64,000 nucleotides of DNA from an uncultured Clostridia bacterium (GTDB lineage: Bacteria > Bacillota > Clostridia > Oscillospirales > Oscillospiraceae), in NCBI GenBank assembly GCA_945915065.1, contig CAMEER010000002.1, positions 1 to 64,000 on the forward strand, in the 5' to 3' direction. Below the pieces are notes generated by a model. The model made no database searches. It was not told the DNA's origin and was given only the letters and a program-made list of their open reading frames with translations. Positions 35,493 through 44,332 of this stretch are shown here, piece after piece; position 1 is the stretch's first letter; each line of letters starts with the position of its first letter. A program made the position numbers and the translations under genes.

Positions 35493-36128
35493 TTACTGCC
35501 GGCCGGATTTCTTCCGGCTGCCCTTGCCCCGCTTCACCGGCAGCGAGCCGGCAAAACGATCCTCCCTTGGGGGTCTTTGCCGTGTACCGGACGGCTTTCC
35601 GGTCCGCTGGCCGGGCCGTCTCGCGCCGGCTTCCGGCGCTCTTGCCCGGCGGGGCGGTTCTTCCGCCGGTACGGCCGAAGCCTCCGGGGGCTTACCGCTG
35701 TGGATACGCCGCTTTCCCTGCCGCAGGTTCTTCTCATGCCGCAGCTGCTCCGCCCGGCGCTCCATGGCCCGTTGGGCCTTTCCGTCCAGCTGTACCGCCG
35801 CCGCGCCGTAGCGCCCCGGATCCATGGCGGCCAGCTTTTTCACCACCGCCCCGGCAAAGCCGATCCCCGTCACGGCGCACATGGCCACGCTGGTGCGGCC
35901 CAGCGCCCGACCCAGCGCGTCCTTGTCCGCCGGGACAGTCAGGCACAGGCACGCACCCGTCTCGGCAAAGGAGAAAGCCCTGCGCTGCGAGGAGGGTCCG
36001 GCATCCTGCGCCACCAGGATCACCCGCGCCTTTTTGGCCCGGGCGGCAGCGCCCACCGGTTCCTCTCCGATCTCCACCCGGCCCGCCTTTTTGGCAAGGC
36101 CCAGCATGGACAGCATCTGTCCGATCAT
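35493..36128 (-). CDS. L7Ae/YlxQ-type RNA-binding protein with long basic tail
   Basis: A 211-residue protein. The first ~100 residues are an L7Ae/L30e-like RNA-binding domain ([20 protein letters not shown] and [13 protein letters not shown]). The last 100 residues are rich in Arg, Lys, Pro and Gly, a disordered tail absent from the 100-residue Bacillus YlxQ. It overlaps the YlxR gene by 4 bases. Confidence 0.85.
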   Translation of the reverse strand: MIGQMLSMLGLAKKAGRVEIGEEPVGAAARAKKARVILVAQDAGPSSQRRAFSFAETGACLCLTVPADKDALGRALGRTSVAMCAVTGIGFAGAVVKKLAAMDPGRYGAAAVQLDGKAQRAMERRAEQLRHEKNLRQGKRRIHSGKPPEASAVPAEEPPRRARAPEAGARRPGQRTGKPSGTRQRPPREDRFAGSLPVKRGKGSRKKSGRQ

Positions 36129-36403
36129 CCTTCGCCGCCCCCCATCTGCGCCTCCAGCGCGTCATAGACCGCTTCGGGGATGGGGGTATCCAGCGCCCGC
36201 TCCAGCGCTTTGGACTTGCGGGCCTTTTTCAGGCACGCCACATCGGGACACACATACGCGCCCCGGCCGGAGACCTTTCCCCGGCCGTCCAGCTGAATGT
36301 CGCCCTCCGGGGTGCGCACCACCCGCAGCAGTTCCTTTTTATCCTTCATCTCGCGGCAGCCGACACACTGGCGCTGCGGGATCTTCCGGGGTTTGACAGC
36401 CAT
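36125..36403 (-). CDS. YlxR/RnpM-family RNA-binding protein
   Basis: A 92-residue YlxR (DUF448) protein: PQRQCVGCREMKDKKELLRV, then GRGAYVCPDVACLKKARKSK. It modulates RNase P in Bacillus. The start at 36403 is seven bases after GGAGGT; the upstream GTG lies in the site itself. Confidence 0.93.
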   Translation of the reverse strand: MAVKPRKIPQRQCVGCREMKDKKELLRVVRTPEGDIQLDGRGKVSGRGAYVCPDVACLKKARKSKALERALDTPIPEAVYDALEAQMGGGEG

Positions 36404-36425
36404 ACCGGCCACCTCCTTGTTATAA

Positions 36426-37484
36426 TCAGTCCTCGCTGTGAGAAGCGGGCTTGATGTCGATCTTGTAGCTGGTCAGCCGGGCGGCCAGGCGGGCGTTCTG
36501 GCCCTCCTTGCCGATGGCCAGGCTCAGCTGGTCGTCAGGCACGATGACGCGGCAGGCCTTGCCCTCAGACGCCAGACGCACCTCCAGCACATCGGCGGGC
36601 GCCAGCGCGGCGGCAATGAACTCCGCCGGATCCTCGCTATACTTGATGATGTCGATCTTCTCACCCCGCAGCTCCTCCACGATGGCGTTGACCCGCTGGC
36701 CGCGGGGACCGACGCAGGCGCCGATGGGGTCGATGTTCTCATCCTCGGACCAAACGGCCATCTTGGTGCGGTTGCCCGCCTCACGGGCGATGGAGCGGAT
36801 CTCCACCGTGCCGTCGTAGATCTCGGGCACCTCCAGTTCAAACAGCCGCTTCACCAGACCGGGGTGGGTGCGGGAGATCAGCACCTGCGGGCCGCGGGTG
36901 GTGCGGCGGACCTCCACCAGATAAACCTTCACCATCTGACCCTCGGTCAGCGTCTCGCCGGACACCTGCTCACTCTGGGTCAACACGGCCTCGGTGCTCT
37001 CGTTGCCGGAGCCGATCTTCAGGATCACGTTGCCGTTGCGGGGGTCGATGCGCACCACGGTACCGGTCAGGATCTCGTGCTGCTTGGAGCCCCATTCGTC
37101 ATAGATCATGCCATGCTCGGCCTCCCGCAGGCCCTGAATGATGACCTGCTTGCCGTTTCCGGCGGCAATGCGGCCGAATTCCACGTTTTCCACAGGCAGG
37201 TTCACCACGCCGCCCAGCTCGTTCTTGGCACTGAGACGACGGGCCTCCTCCAAAGAGATCTCGGTACCGGGATTCTCCACCTCTTCCACGATCTCCTTCT
37301 GCACATACATCCGCAGGTCGTGCTTTTCCTCGTCCACGTCCACGATCACGTTCTCCACGCCCTCGTGATCCCGCTTATAGGCGGTGGTCAGGGCCTGAAT
37401 AATCTTGCCCATCATGAAGTTCTGAGGAATCCCCCGTTCCTTCTCCAGCATAGCCAGCGCCGCAAAAATCTCATCACATTTCAT
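36426..37484 (-). CDS. nusA: Transcription termination/antitermination factor NusA
   Basis: A 352-residue protein. The N-terminal polymerase-binding domain is followed by the S1 domain (EILTGTVVRIDPRNGNVIL) and two KH domains (IGACVGPRGQRVNAIVEELR and SLAIGKEGQNARLAARLT). The length fits Firmicute NusA without the acidic repeats. An attenuator-like hairpin precedes the operon at 38046. Confidence 0.97.
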   Translation of the reverse strand: MKCDEIFAALAMLEKERGIPQNFMMGKIIQALTTAYKRDHEGVENVIVDVDEEKHDLRMYVQKEIVEEVENPGTEISLEEARRLSAKNELGGVVNLPVENVEFGRIAAGNGKQVIIQGLREAEHGMIYDEWGSKQHEILTGTVVRIDPRNGNVILKIGSGNESTEAVLTQSEQVSGETLTEGQMVKVYLVEVRRTTRGPQVLISRTHPGLVKRLFELEVPEIYDGTVEIRSIAREAGNRTKMAVWSEDENIDPIGACVGPRGQRVNAIVEELRGEKIDIIKYSEDPAEFIAAALAPADVLEVRLASEGKACRVIVPDDQLSLAIGKEGQNARLAARLTSYKIDIKPASHSED

Positions 37485-37522
37485 GATCTTGTTCTCCTCA
37501 CTATCTTAAACGAAACTTGTTC

Positions 37523-37981
37523 TTAAAATTCCACCCGCAGGCGCACCAGCGCCACCTCGGCCTTTTCAAACCGTACCGGAGCCTGACCGCCCATATCCAG
37601 CAGCACGGCGCCGTCCTCATAGCCGGCCAGAATACCGGCAAATTCCTTGCGCCCGTCCCGGTTCTTGTAGGTCTTCACCAGCACAGGGCTTCCCATGAAG
37701 CGCTCAAAGTCGGAGGGCCGCTTCAGCTGCCGTTCCGCGCCGGCGGAGGACACCTCGAACATATAGCTGGATTCAATGGGGTCCACCTCATCCAGCAGGT
37801 CGCTGACCTTCCGGCTGACGGCTTCGCAGTCCAGAATGTCCACGCCGCCCTCCTTATCCAGATACAGCCGCAGATACCACTGGCCGGCCTCCCGGACGTA
37901 CTCCACGTCCCACAGCGCACAGCCGTTTTCCTTTGCCACAGGCTCCGCCAGCTCCCACACGATGTCAGTGACCTTTTTCAT
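37523..37981 (-). CDS. rimP: Ribosome maturation factor RimP
   Basis: A 152-residue protein for 30S assembly: VWELAEPVAKENGCALWDVE, then EVSSAGAERQLKRPSDFERF. The ATG at 37981 is preceded by GAGGAACG. First gene of the nusA-infB operon. Confidence 0.95.
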   Translation of the reverse strand: MKKVTDIVWELAEPVAKENGCALWDVEYVREAGQWYLRLYLDKEGGVDILDCEAVSRKVSDLLDEVDPIESSYMFEVSSAGAERQLKRPSDFERFMGSPVLVKTYKNRDGRKEFAGILAGYEDGAVLLDMGGQAPVRFEKAEVALVRLRVEF

Positions 37982-38045
37982 AGCGTTCCTCGCTTTATTT
38001 CCCTTACGATTTCCGATTTTTAAGAAACGGATTTTGCTCAACAAA

Positions 38046-38070
38046 AAGAGCGGACAGAACGTCCACTCTT
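38046..38070 (-). terminator. Attenuator-like terminator in the rimP-nusA leader
   Basis: Reading left, AAGAGTGGAC and GTCCGCTCTT form a 10-base stem followed by TTTTTG. It lies between the promoter at 38095-38123 and rimP, so most transcripts would have to pass it. In Bacillus the nusA operon is controlled by a NusA-dependent leader terminator; the same logic is likely here. Confidence 0.65.
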
Positions 38071-38094
38071 AGTCAACACATACTACCATGAAGT

Positions 38095-38123
38095 ATATTA
38101 CCATATTTATAGTGGGATTGCAA
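38095..38123 (-). promoter_or_regulatory. Promoter of the rimP-nusA-infB operon
   Basis: TTGCAA (38118-38123) and TAATAT (38095-38100), 17-base spacer, reading left. Transcription would start near 38088, just before the attenuator hairpin. Confidence 0.65.
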
Positions 38124-38274
38124 GGGGTTTTCCGGAAAAAACCAGCCGGAAAAGGGCGGATATATGCGGATTTTTCGACAGGATACGCTATTGCGGTGTA
38201 TATTTCCGCTGTTCAGCTATGAAATTGTCAAAAACACTTGCAACCCCCAATTCAATGCGTTATAATCCAGAAGG

Positions 38275-38350
38275 AAAGCAAAAATGCGCCAACACCTACG
38301 GGCCTGAGCAGGTGAAGCACCACCTACACAACGGCCATATGGCCGCACCG
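38275..38350 (-). ncRNA. Conserved intergenic RNA-like module, copy 2
   Basis: The 32-base core (38303-38334) matches copy 1 at 29 of 32 bases, and the three changes fall in or next to the hairpin loop. A perfect palindrome CGGCCATATGGCCG replaces the short stem of copy 1 (CGGA/TCCG), so pairing is kept while sequence changes. It has its own leftward promoter at 38358-38387 and ends near a T-run (ATTTTTG). It could be a small RNA or part of a rightward leader. Confidence 0.5.
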
Positions 38351-38357
38351 CGGGAAT

Positions 38358-38387
38358 ATTATACGCCATCCGGCCCTTTCTTGTAAA
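38358..38387 (-). promoter_or_regulatory. Promoter of RNA-like module, copy 2
   Basis: TTTACA (38382-38387) and TATAAT (38358-38363) with an 18-base spacer. Both elements are near consensus, and the start would fall near 38350. Confidence 0.7.
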
Positions 38388-38444
38388 GAGTCGTTTTGTT
38401 GTATTTGTTTTTGTGGATGTGTTGCATAAGAACTTTGTTTCTTG

Positions 38445-38478
38445 CGCTGTGTAGGAAGATATCCTGCACAGCGTTTTT
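38445..38478 (+). terminator. Terminator or attenuator ahead of the lipoprotein gene
   Basis: CGCTGTGTAGGA and TCCTGCACAGCG form a 12-base stem followed by TTTTTG. Like copy 1, the left arm holds TGTGTAGG, which can pair with CCTACACA at 38323-38330. It stands 142 bases after the core start (147 in copy 1). Confidence 0.6.
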
Positions 38479-38492
38479 GTTTTTCGCCCGGC

Positions 38493-38517
38493 CATTGGGG
38501 GAGCATCTCCCCCAATG
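38493..38517. other. Inverted repeat before the lipoprotein gene
   Basis: CATTGGGGGA and TCCCCCAATG form a 10-base perfect stem around a short loop, 37 bases before the lipoprotein start. No T-run follows. Confidence 0.6.
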
Positions 38518-38554
38518 CAGCCGTGGTGAAAATATGTATAGGGAGAAGAGAACC

Positions 38555-39565
38555 ATGAAAAGAGCACACTTGTTACTAGCGGGCCTGCTTCTGATCCTGA
38601 TGGTAACGCTTTCCGCATGCGGAACACCCTCGGTCAAAAACGAAAAGGAGATACTTGCTGATTTACGCGAACAGGATATAGGCGCCTATATTGTTACTGA
38701 AAGCACGGACTCCACGGCGTCTATCCAATCAATTGAAATTTTAAAGCGGCAAACAAATCCGGACGAGAAAACGGACTATGTTTATGTCACGTTGTATTCC
38801 GAATCAAAAAACGCACGGCATGTGAATAGCCTTAAATTGACATATAAATTGTACAATAACGACGGATGGCTTTTGGACAGTTGGGACGTATATCGTGACG
38901 GGCCGTATAGTGTCCAGCCTCTGCGCGGCCCGGATGAAAGTCTTGTAGACGACTTTTTTAACCGCTTCAACAATTCATTTTCGGGTGGAGGTTGGGTGTC
39001 CTACGCCTCTTGGCGCACGGAGGACATCCAAACAGACCTTGAAAGCGGCATTGCCTCAATTTCTGTGTCAGCGCAGAGGCAGTGCGAACTGGTTACGACC
39101 TCAGAAACGCTTTTGCTCGAAGCGGTTTTTTCGCCAGCGTTATGCACTTGGCAGATTCCCGAAGTGGGCGTTGACCACTATCTCGTTTCCCTGACGTATG
39201 AGTGGATTTTCTCTAACGATACATTCTGGGATCAAGACTGGTCAACGACCGCTCAACTTACCATCAACAACATAGACCCGGTGAATGAGATCATTTCACT
39301 GGCCTGGGAGACCGATGGTGGAAATTTTGGTAGCCCAGAGCAGTTTAGCGGTGAATATCCTCTTAGTCGAAACAGTTCGATCGATCTCGATCATATTCAG
39401 GAGTCCGTGTCCGACTCTGACAGAGACTCCTTGAACTACCTCTATTTCTTGGAGAGCGAGACAACGCTTGATAACGGAATGATACTCCGTGTTTCGGTAG
39501 GGGCAATCAGTGCCGGCTGGGGCAGCGGATCATCTTCAAAATATGTTTTTTATACACGCTTCTGA
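38555..39565 (+). CDS. Lipoprotein of unknown function
   Basis: A 336-residue lipoprotein. The signal MKRAHLLLAGLLLILMV leads to the lipobox LSAC. The start at 38555 follows GGGAGAAGAG; an in-frame ATG seven codons upstream would disturb the signal. The mature protein is beta-rich with a segment YKLYNNDGWLLDSWDVYRDG that resembles FxLYD-type extracellular domains. It stands alone between core operons, behind the second RNA-like module. Confidence 0.75.
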   Translation: MKRAHLLLAGLLLILMVTLSACGTPSVKNEKEILADLREQDIGAYIVTESTDSTASIQSIEILKRQTNPDEKTDYVYVTLYSESKNARHVNSLKLTYKLYNNDGWLLDSWDVYRDGPYSVQPLRGPDESLVDDFFNRFNNSFSGGGWVSYASWRTEDIQTDLESGIASISVSAQRQCELVTTSETLLLEAVFSPALCTWQIPEVGVDHYLVSLTYEWIFSNDTFWDQDWSTTAQLTINNIDPVNEIISLAWETDGGNFGSPEQFSGEYPLSRNSSIDLDHIQESVSDSDRDSLNYLYFLESETTLDNGMILRVSVGAISAGWGSGSSSKYVFYTRF

Positions 39566-39593
39566 TTTTTATACACTTTAAAAAATGTTAAGA

Positions 39594-39629
39594 AACAGCA
39601 GCAGGGCGTTTATCAGCCCTGCTGCTGTT
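39594..39629. terminator. Bidirectional terminator
   Basis: AACAGCAGCAGGGC and its perfect complement (14-base stem) between the convergent lipoprotein and desulfidase genes. Confidence 0.88.
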
Positions 39630-39634
39630 AATTT

Positions 39635-40906
39635 TCACTCCGTCATGATCTTCAGGATGACCCGGTCGGTCTCCCGCATGCCCTGAGCCGCCAGCACGCC
39701 CACATTCTGGACGGTGTGCTCCGCGTCTGTGCCCATGATACCGTCGCCGGGGCGGAAATTGTTGCCGGTGCGGTACATATTGTAGCCCAGAATACCGCAC
39801 TCCACGCCCATGGCGATTTTGCTGGCGCAGCTGGCCTTGGCCCCGTCGCAGATGCAGCCGGAGATCATGGCCACCGCGTTTTCCAGCGTGTGGGCGATGC
39901 CGTCATAGTCCGCGCCCCGCAGCCAGGCGATGCCACAGCCGGCGCCCACGCCGGCGCTCACCGCGCCGCAGTAGGCGCTGAGGCGGCCGATGCCGGTTTT
40001 CTGATGAATGGTGATCAGGTCGCTGAGGCACACGGCCCGCAGGATCTTTTCGTCGTCCGCTCCGGTCAGCTTGCCGTATTTCCACACGGGGACGGAGGCG
40101 GTGATGCCCTGATTGCCGGAGCCGGAGCAGATGACCACCGGCATCTCGCAGCCGTTCATGCGGGCGTCGGAGCCGGCGGCGGCCCATGCCCGGGCTTGGG
40201 TCTCCGGGTCGTCCCCGGTCAGCAGCAGGGTGGAGCCGATGTTGGCGCCCCAGCTGTTGCGCAGGCCTTCCTCGGCGATGGCGGTGTTGCACCGGATCTG
40301 CCGGCCAATGAGGGGTTCAATGGTTTCTAACGGTACAGTTTCGGCGAATGTGATGATGTCTTTTACATTGAGAACGCTCTTGTCCTGCAAATTGTCCTCC
40401 GCGTTGGCGGTCAGGGGTTTTTCCAGCAGGACGGCGCCGTCCTTTTCCATGTAGATGATGTTGGTATGGTTGTTGGCCACCCGCACCGAGGCGGTGTGTC
40501 CGTCCCGTTTACCATGCAGGAAGATATCCAGCAGGCAGGGGGTCTCGGGACAGGTGACTTTAATGGGTGTGGCATCCAGATAGCCCTGAATGGCGGCTAC
40601 GTCATCTTCTGTGACGTTGGCAATCACCTGCAATTCCGCGTCCGCGTCGCCGGCCACAATACCTACCGCGATGGCAGCGTCGATGCCGCGACGGCCATCC
40701 GTATTGGGTACGACCACGGATTTCACGTTCTTGAGGATGTTGCCGCTGACTTCAGCCAGCACTTCTTCCGGTTTTCCGCCCAGCACCTCGCGCAACTTGG
40801 CAGCACAGTACGCGACGGCGATGGGCTCTGTACACCCTGTGGCCAGCAGGAGCTCTTCCTGCAGGATAGCCGTGTAAGCGGCCATCGTTTTTTCGTTCAA
40901 CATCAT
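39635..40906 (-). CDS. L-cysteine desulfidase family protein
   Basis: A 423-residue protein of the CyuA/UPF0597 (serine dehydratase alpha-like) family. ATGCTEPIAVAYCAAKL holds the catalytic cysteine region, and GSGNQGITASVPV and YCGAVSAGVGAGCGIAWL are conserved. These oxygen-sensitive [4Fe-4S] enzymes split cysteine into pyruvate, ammonia and sulfide. A standalone gene with its own terminator. Confidence 0.9.
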   Translation of the reverse strand: MMLNEKTMAAYTAILQEELLLATGCTEPIAVAYCAAKLREVLGGKPEEVLAEVSGNILKNVKSVVVPNTDGRRGIDAAIAVGIVAGDADAELQVIANVTEDDVAAIQGYLDATPIKVTCPETPCLLDIFLHGKRDGHTASVRVANNHTNIIYMEKDGAVLLEKPLTANAEDNLQDKSVLNVKDIITFAETVPLETIEPLIGRQIRCNTAIAEEGLRNSWGANIGSTLLLTGDDPETQARAWAAAGSDARMNGCEMPVVICSGSGNQGITASVPVWKYGKLTGADDEKILRAVCLSDLITIHQKTGIGRLSAYCGAVSAGVGAGCGIAWLRGADYDGIAHTLENAVAMISGCICDGAKASCASKIAMGVECGILGYNMYRTGNNFRPGDGIMGTDAEHTVQNVGVLAAQGMRETDRVILKIMTE

Positions 40907-40988
40907 GACATTCTCCTTTGTATTTCCTTTGATATATTGTTACCCGGCGCTTCTGCCGGATAGCTTCGCTCGATCCCGCTTTTTTTGT

Positions 40989-41474
40989 TTACCGCAGATC
41001 CGGTACGTCGTCCTCCAGCTCCACCCAGTCCTGCACATCCACCACGGAAAATTCCGATGCGGTGGTGCGGATGACGACCTTGGAAAGCCCCGCGTTGATC
41101 ACCATACGGCGGCACATGGCGCAGGAGGTGGCATCGTGGAGCAGCTCGCCGGTCTGGGCATTGCGGCCCACCAGATACAGCGTCCCCCCCACCATATCCC
41201 GGCGGGCAGCGGAGATAATGGCGTTGGCCTCGGCATGGACGCTGCGGCACAGCTCGTACCGCTCGCCCCGGGGCACCTTCATGGCCTCGCGGGTGCAAAA
41301 GCCCATGTCCACACAGTTGCAGCGGCCACGGGGCGCGCCGTTATAGCCGGTGGAGATGATCTCGTCATTCTTGACGATGATGGCGCCGAACACACGCCGC
41401 AGGCAGGTGGCCCGCTCCAGCACAGTCTCGGCGATATTCAGATAGTAGTTCTCTTTACTGACGCGATGCTCCAT
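40989..41474 (-). CDS. dCMP deaminase-type cytidine deaminase
   Basis: A 161-residue zinc enzyme like ComEB. The HAE motif (SVHAEANAI) and CAMCRR (PCxxC variant) carry the zinc site; NGAPRGRCNC is another conserved loop. It makes dUMP from dCMP. The start at 41474 follows AAGGAG. Confidence 0.9.
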   Translation of the reverse strand: MEHRVSKENYYLNIAETVLERATCLRRVFGAIIVKNDEIISTGYNGAPRGRCNCVDMGFCTREAMKVPRGERYELCRSVHAEANAIISAARRDMVGGTLYLVGRNAQTGELLHDATSCAMCRRMVINAGLSKVVIRTTASEFSVVDVQDWVELEDDVPDLR

Positions 41475-41512
41475 AGTATTTCTCCTTGCAACGGTATTCT
41501 TCACTTTATCTG

Positions 41513-41541
41513 ATTATATCGTTTTTTTCCGGGTGGTTCAA
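41513..41541 (-). promoter_or_regulatory. Promoter of the deaminase gene
   Basis: TTGAAC (41536-41541) and TATAAT (41513-41518), spacer 17, reading left; start about 30 bases before the ribosome binding site. Confidence 0.78.
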
Positions 41542-41628
41542 TGGTAAGGAAATGAAACGTTTCCCGCGATTTTCACAAAATTTTACCGCATTTTTTGAAG
41601 GAAACGTAGAAATGCGGTGTTTTTTGTA

Positions 41629-41656
41629 AAAAGCCGCGGCATATGCCGCGGCTTTT
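41629..41656. terminator. Terminator of the MBOAT/DHHW cluster
   Basis: AAAAGCCGCGGCAT and its perfect complement form a 28-base palindrome, with TTTTTAC following on the left. It begins 4 bases after the last gene of the cluster. Confidence 0.88.
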
Positions 41657-41660
41657 CAGA

Positions 41661-42806
41661 TCAGCTCTTATTCAGTTTATACAGATTTTTGTCGGCGGCA
41701 AAGTTGGTCAGCTCATACAGCACCAGCACGTCGGTGGCCCCATCCGCCAGCGGCTGCACGCTCTCCCGGAAGTACCGCAAATCCAGCACTGTGATGGTGT
41801 CATAGTCTTTCACTAAAAAGGGCAGGAAGCTGTTGGCGAAGCTGTCCTTTACCACCAGAAGGGACTTGCCGGTGGCAGCGCCGGTGTCGATGACCACCTT
41901 GGCGTAGTTGCCGCCCATGAATACCTTATAGTGATCCTTCTCCTCCAGCGCCGTCATGTCATACAGGCTGCCGGACACAGTACCGTCGCAGTCCATGGAG
42001 CGGATGGCGGCGTCAGAGGCGATGGTCACCCGGTCATAGGGGCTATCCGGCAGCAGCACCGCGGAGTACAGCGTACCACGGAAGCAAGTGCTGGCCGTTT
42101 CCAGCTGCCAGTCCTGCCGCTCATGTCCGGTGGCGGCGCACCACGCGCCGTAGGCGGTCAGCGCGCCCTGTGTGGTCCAGTGGTGGTCGGTGCGGTAGTA
42201 CATCTCCGCCGCGTCGGGAGTCAGGGCGGCACGCAGATCGATGGCCTCCGCCGCGAAGTCAGCCAGCAGCGTGTCAAAGCAGCTCTCCGCGTCAAACAGC
42301 GGCGCGTTGGCCGGCAGATCATCCCGCAGCAGATACGCCGGAGTGGGCACCATCATCATGCGGCAGTCCTTGTCGGCGTTGGCATCGAAAAACGTGCGCA
42401 CCTGCGCCAGATTCTTCTCATACTGGGCGGTATCAAAGGTGTCAGGCGTGACCTTTGCAAAATAGCGGCCGTCACGTCCCAGCCAGGTGTCGTTGACCTC
42501 CCGCCGTCCCGCTGCCCGCTGCACCACTGAAGCGGACTCCATCCACATGTCCCGCAGCGCGATCTGGTCGGCGGTGTAATCCTCCGCCTTTTTGGTGAAG
42601 GTGCCGTCCATCAGCGTCGTCCACGTCAGCTCCGGCCTCTGCTGGAGATAGCGGTTTTCGTTGGGGGAAAACGCCCGGTCCGGCGTCAGAAGCGACGCGG
42701 CGGACAGCCCCACCAGCACCAGCGCAATGGCCAGCAGCGGGGCCAGCTCCCGGCGCTGGTGTTCACGTTTCATCAGGCGGGCGCCGCCCTTATCGAGTTG
42801 ACTCAT
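41661..42806 (-). CDS. DHHW-family (AlgJ/AlgX-like) cell-surface O-acetylation protein
   Basis: A 381-residue membrane-anchored extracellular protein. One N-terminal helix (ELAPLLAIALVLVGLSAASL) is followed by the SGNH-like domain with YYRTDHHWTTQGALTAYG as the active-site motif and VVKDSFANSFLPFL as the block with the likely nucleophile. It would transfer acetyl groups brought out by the MBOAT protein onto a wall or secreted glycan. The start at 42806 is near GGGAGG; a second possible start lies 11 codons in. Confidence 0.85.
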   Translation of the reverse strand: MSQLDKGGARLMKREHQRRELAPLLAIALVLVGLSAASLLTPDRAFSPNENRYLQQRPELTWTTLMDGTFTKKAEDYTADQIALRDMWMESASVVQRAAGRREVNDTWLGRDGRYFAKVTPDTFDTAQYEKNLAQVRTFFDANADKDCRMMMVPTPAYLLRDDLPANAPLFDAESCFDTLLADFAAEAIDLRAALTPDAAEMYYRTDHHWTTQGALTAYGAWCAATGHERQDWQLETASTCFRGTLYSAVLLPDSPYDRVTIASDAAIRSMDCDGTVSGSLYDMTALEEKDHYKVFMGGNYAKVVIDTGAATGKSLLVVKDSFANSFLPFLVKDYDTITVLDLRYFRESVQPLADGATDVLVLYELTNFAADKNLYKLNKS

Positions 42807-42836
42807 AGGCAAATGACCTCCCTTGCATCACGGTCA

Positions 42837-44237
42837 TCAGAAGCGGAAATACAAAAACGGATTGTAGCTGTCGCCCACCAGAAAGGCGATGGACAGCAGC
42901 AGCAGTACCACCACGCCCACGGTGCGCAGCGTCACGGCGGCGGTATCGGACAGCCGCGCTTCCACACGGTTCCACAGCCGCAGGGGACCGGTGGTGCAGC
43001 CGATGGCGGCCAGCACCAGCAGCACGGCGTTGGACCGCAGCAGGTACAGCGCCGTCCCGTCGGCAAACGTGGCGGTAAACATGGCGGAGAGGTACTGTCC
43101 CAGCTGGCCGAAATCGGTGATGGCGAACAGCACCCAGCCCATGATAAAGCACACTATGGTGTAGAGATGGCCCACGAACCGGGGAGTCTTGTCCAGCCAC
43201 CGCAGCAAAAACAGCTTTTCCAGGATCAGCAGCACCGCGTAGTACATGCCCCACAGCACGAAGTTCCAGCTGGCCCCGTGCCACAGGCCCGTCAGGAACC
43301 AGACGATGGCCAGATTCAGGATCTGCCGCGCCTTGCCATGGCGGTTGCCGCCCAGCGGGATATAGACGTATTCCCGGAACCAGGTGGACAGGCTGATGTG
43401 CCAGCGCCGCCAGAATTCCGTCACGGTGCGGGACTCGTAGGGATGCTCAAAGTTTTCCAGAAAATGGAAACCGAACAAATGACCCAGGCCGATGGCCATA
43501 TCGGAATAGCCGGAGAAATCGAAATAGATCTGGAAGGTGAAGGCGATGGCGCCCAGCCACGCCGTTGCGGCGGAGGGGGCGGACATGGCAGCGATCTCCT
43601 CCCACAGGGCGCCCACCTGATTGGCGATCAGCACCTTTTTGGCCAGGCCCACCACGAAGCGCTGCATGCCCCGGCTGGCCTCGAACACGCTCTCCCGGCG
43701 GAACATAAGCTCATGCTCCACCGTCTTGTACTGGACGATGGGGCCGGCGATCAGCTGGGGGAACAGGGTAACGTAGGCGCCCACGTTGAGAATATTGCGC
43801 TGGGGCCTGACGATGCCGCGGTACACGTCGATGGTGTAGGACATGGTCTGGAAGGTATAGAAGCTGATGCCGATGGGCAGGGAAAGCCCCAGTGCCGGGA
43901 TCCCGGCGGACAGGAGGCTGTTGATGTTGTCGATGGCGAAATCCGTGTACTTGAAGAAGCCCAGGATCCCCAGATTGCCCACAATATCCACGATCAGCAC
44001 CGCCTTGGCGGCCTTTTCCCGGCCGGTGGTCCGGAAATGGCCGATGAACCGGGCGTTGGTGTAGTCAAAGACCGTGGAGAACAGCATGATGAGAACATAC
44101 TTCGGCTCGCCCCAGCCGTAAAAGACAAGGCTGGCCAGAAGCAGCACGGTATTGCGGGCCCGGCGGGGACACAGGAAATAGACGGCCGCCGTCAGGGGCA
44201 GAAAGAGCAGCAAAAAGACGGTACTGCTGAAGACCAT
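42837..44237 (-). CDS. MBOAT-family membrane O-acyltransferase
   Basis: A 466-residue polytopic protein like AlgI/DltB/PatA. The N-terminus MVFSSTVFLLLFLPLTAAVY, the segment EFWRRWHISLSTWFREYVYI and GLWHGASWNFVLWG with the catalytic histidine are diagnostic. It moves acetyl groups across the membrane for the two DHHW proteins encoded on either side. Confidence 0.95.
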   Translation of the reverse strand: MVFSSTVFLLLFLPLTAAVYFLCPRRARNTVLLLASLVFYGWGEPKYVLIMLFSTVFDYTNARFIGHFRTTGREKAAKAVLIVDIVGNLGILGFFKYTDFAIDNINSLLSAGIPALGLSLPIGISFYTFQTMSYTIDVYRGIVRPQRNILNVGAYVTLFPQLIAGPIVQYKTVEHELMFRRESVFEASRGMQRFVVGLAKKVLIANQVGALWEEIAAMSAPSAATAWLGAIAFTFQIYFDFSGYSDMAIGLGHLFGFHFLENFEHPYESRTVTEFWRRWHISLSTWFREYVYIPLGGNRHGKARQILNLAIVWFLTGLWHGASWNFVLWGMYYAVLLILEKLFLLRWLDKTPRFVGHLYTIVCFIMGWVLFAITDFGQLGQYLSAMFTATFADGTALYLLRSNAVLLVLAAIGCTTGPLRLWNRVEARLSDTAAVTLRTVGVVVLLLLSIAFLVGDSYNPFLYFRF

Positions 44238-44332
44238 AATGCGTTCTCCTTTGGGTCATTAACGGTTTGTTTACGGCTCTCTTTCCGGAAAGTGGGACAG
44301 AGCGGCGCTCTGTCCCACATCGACGGATAAGC

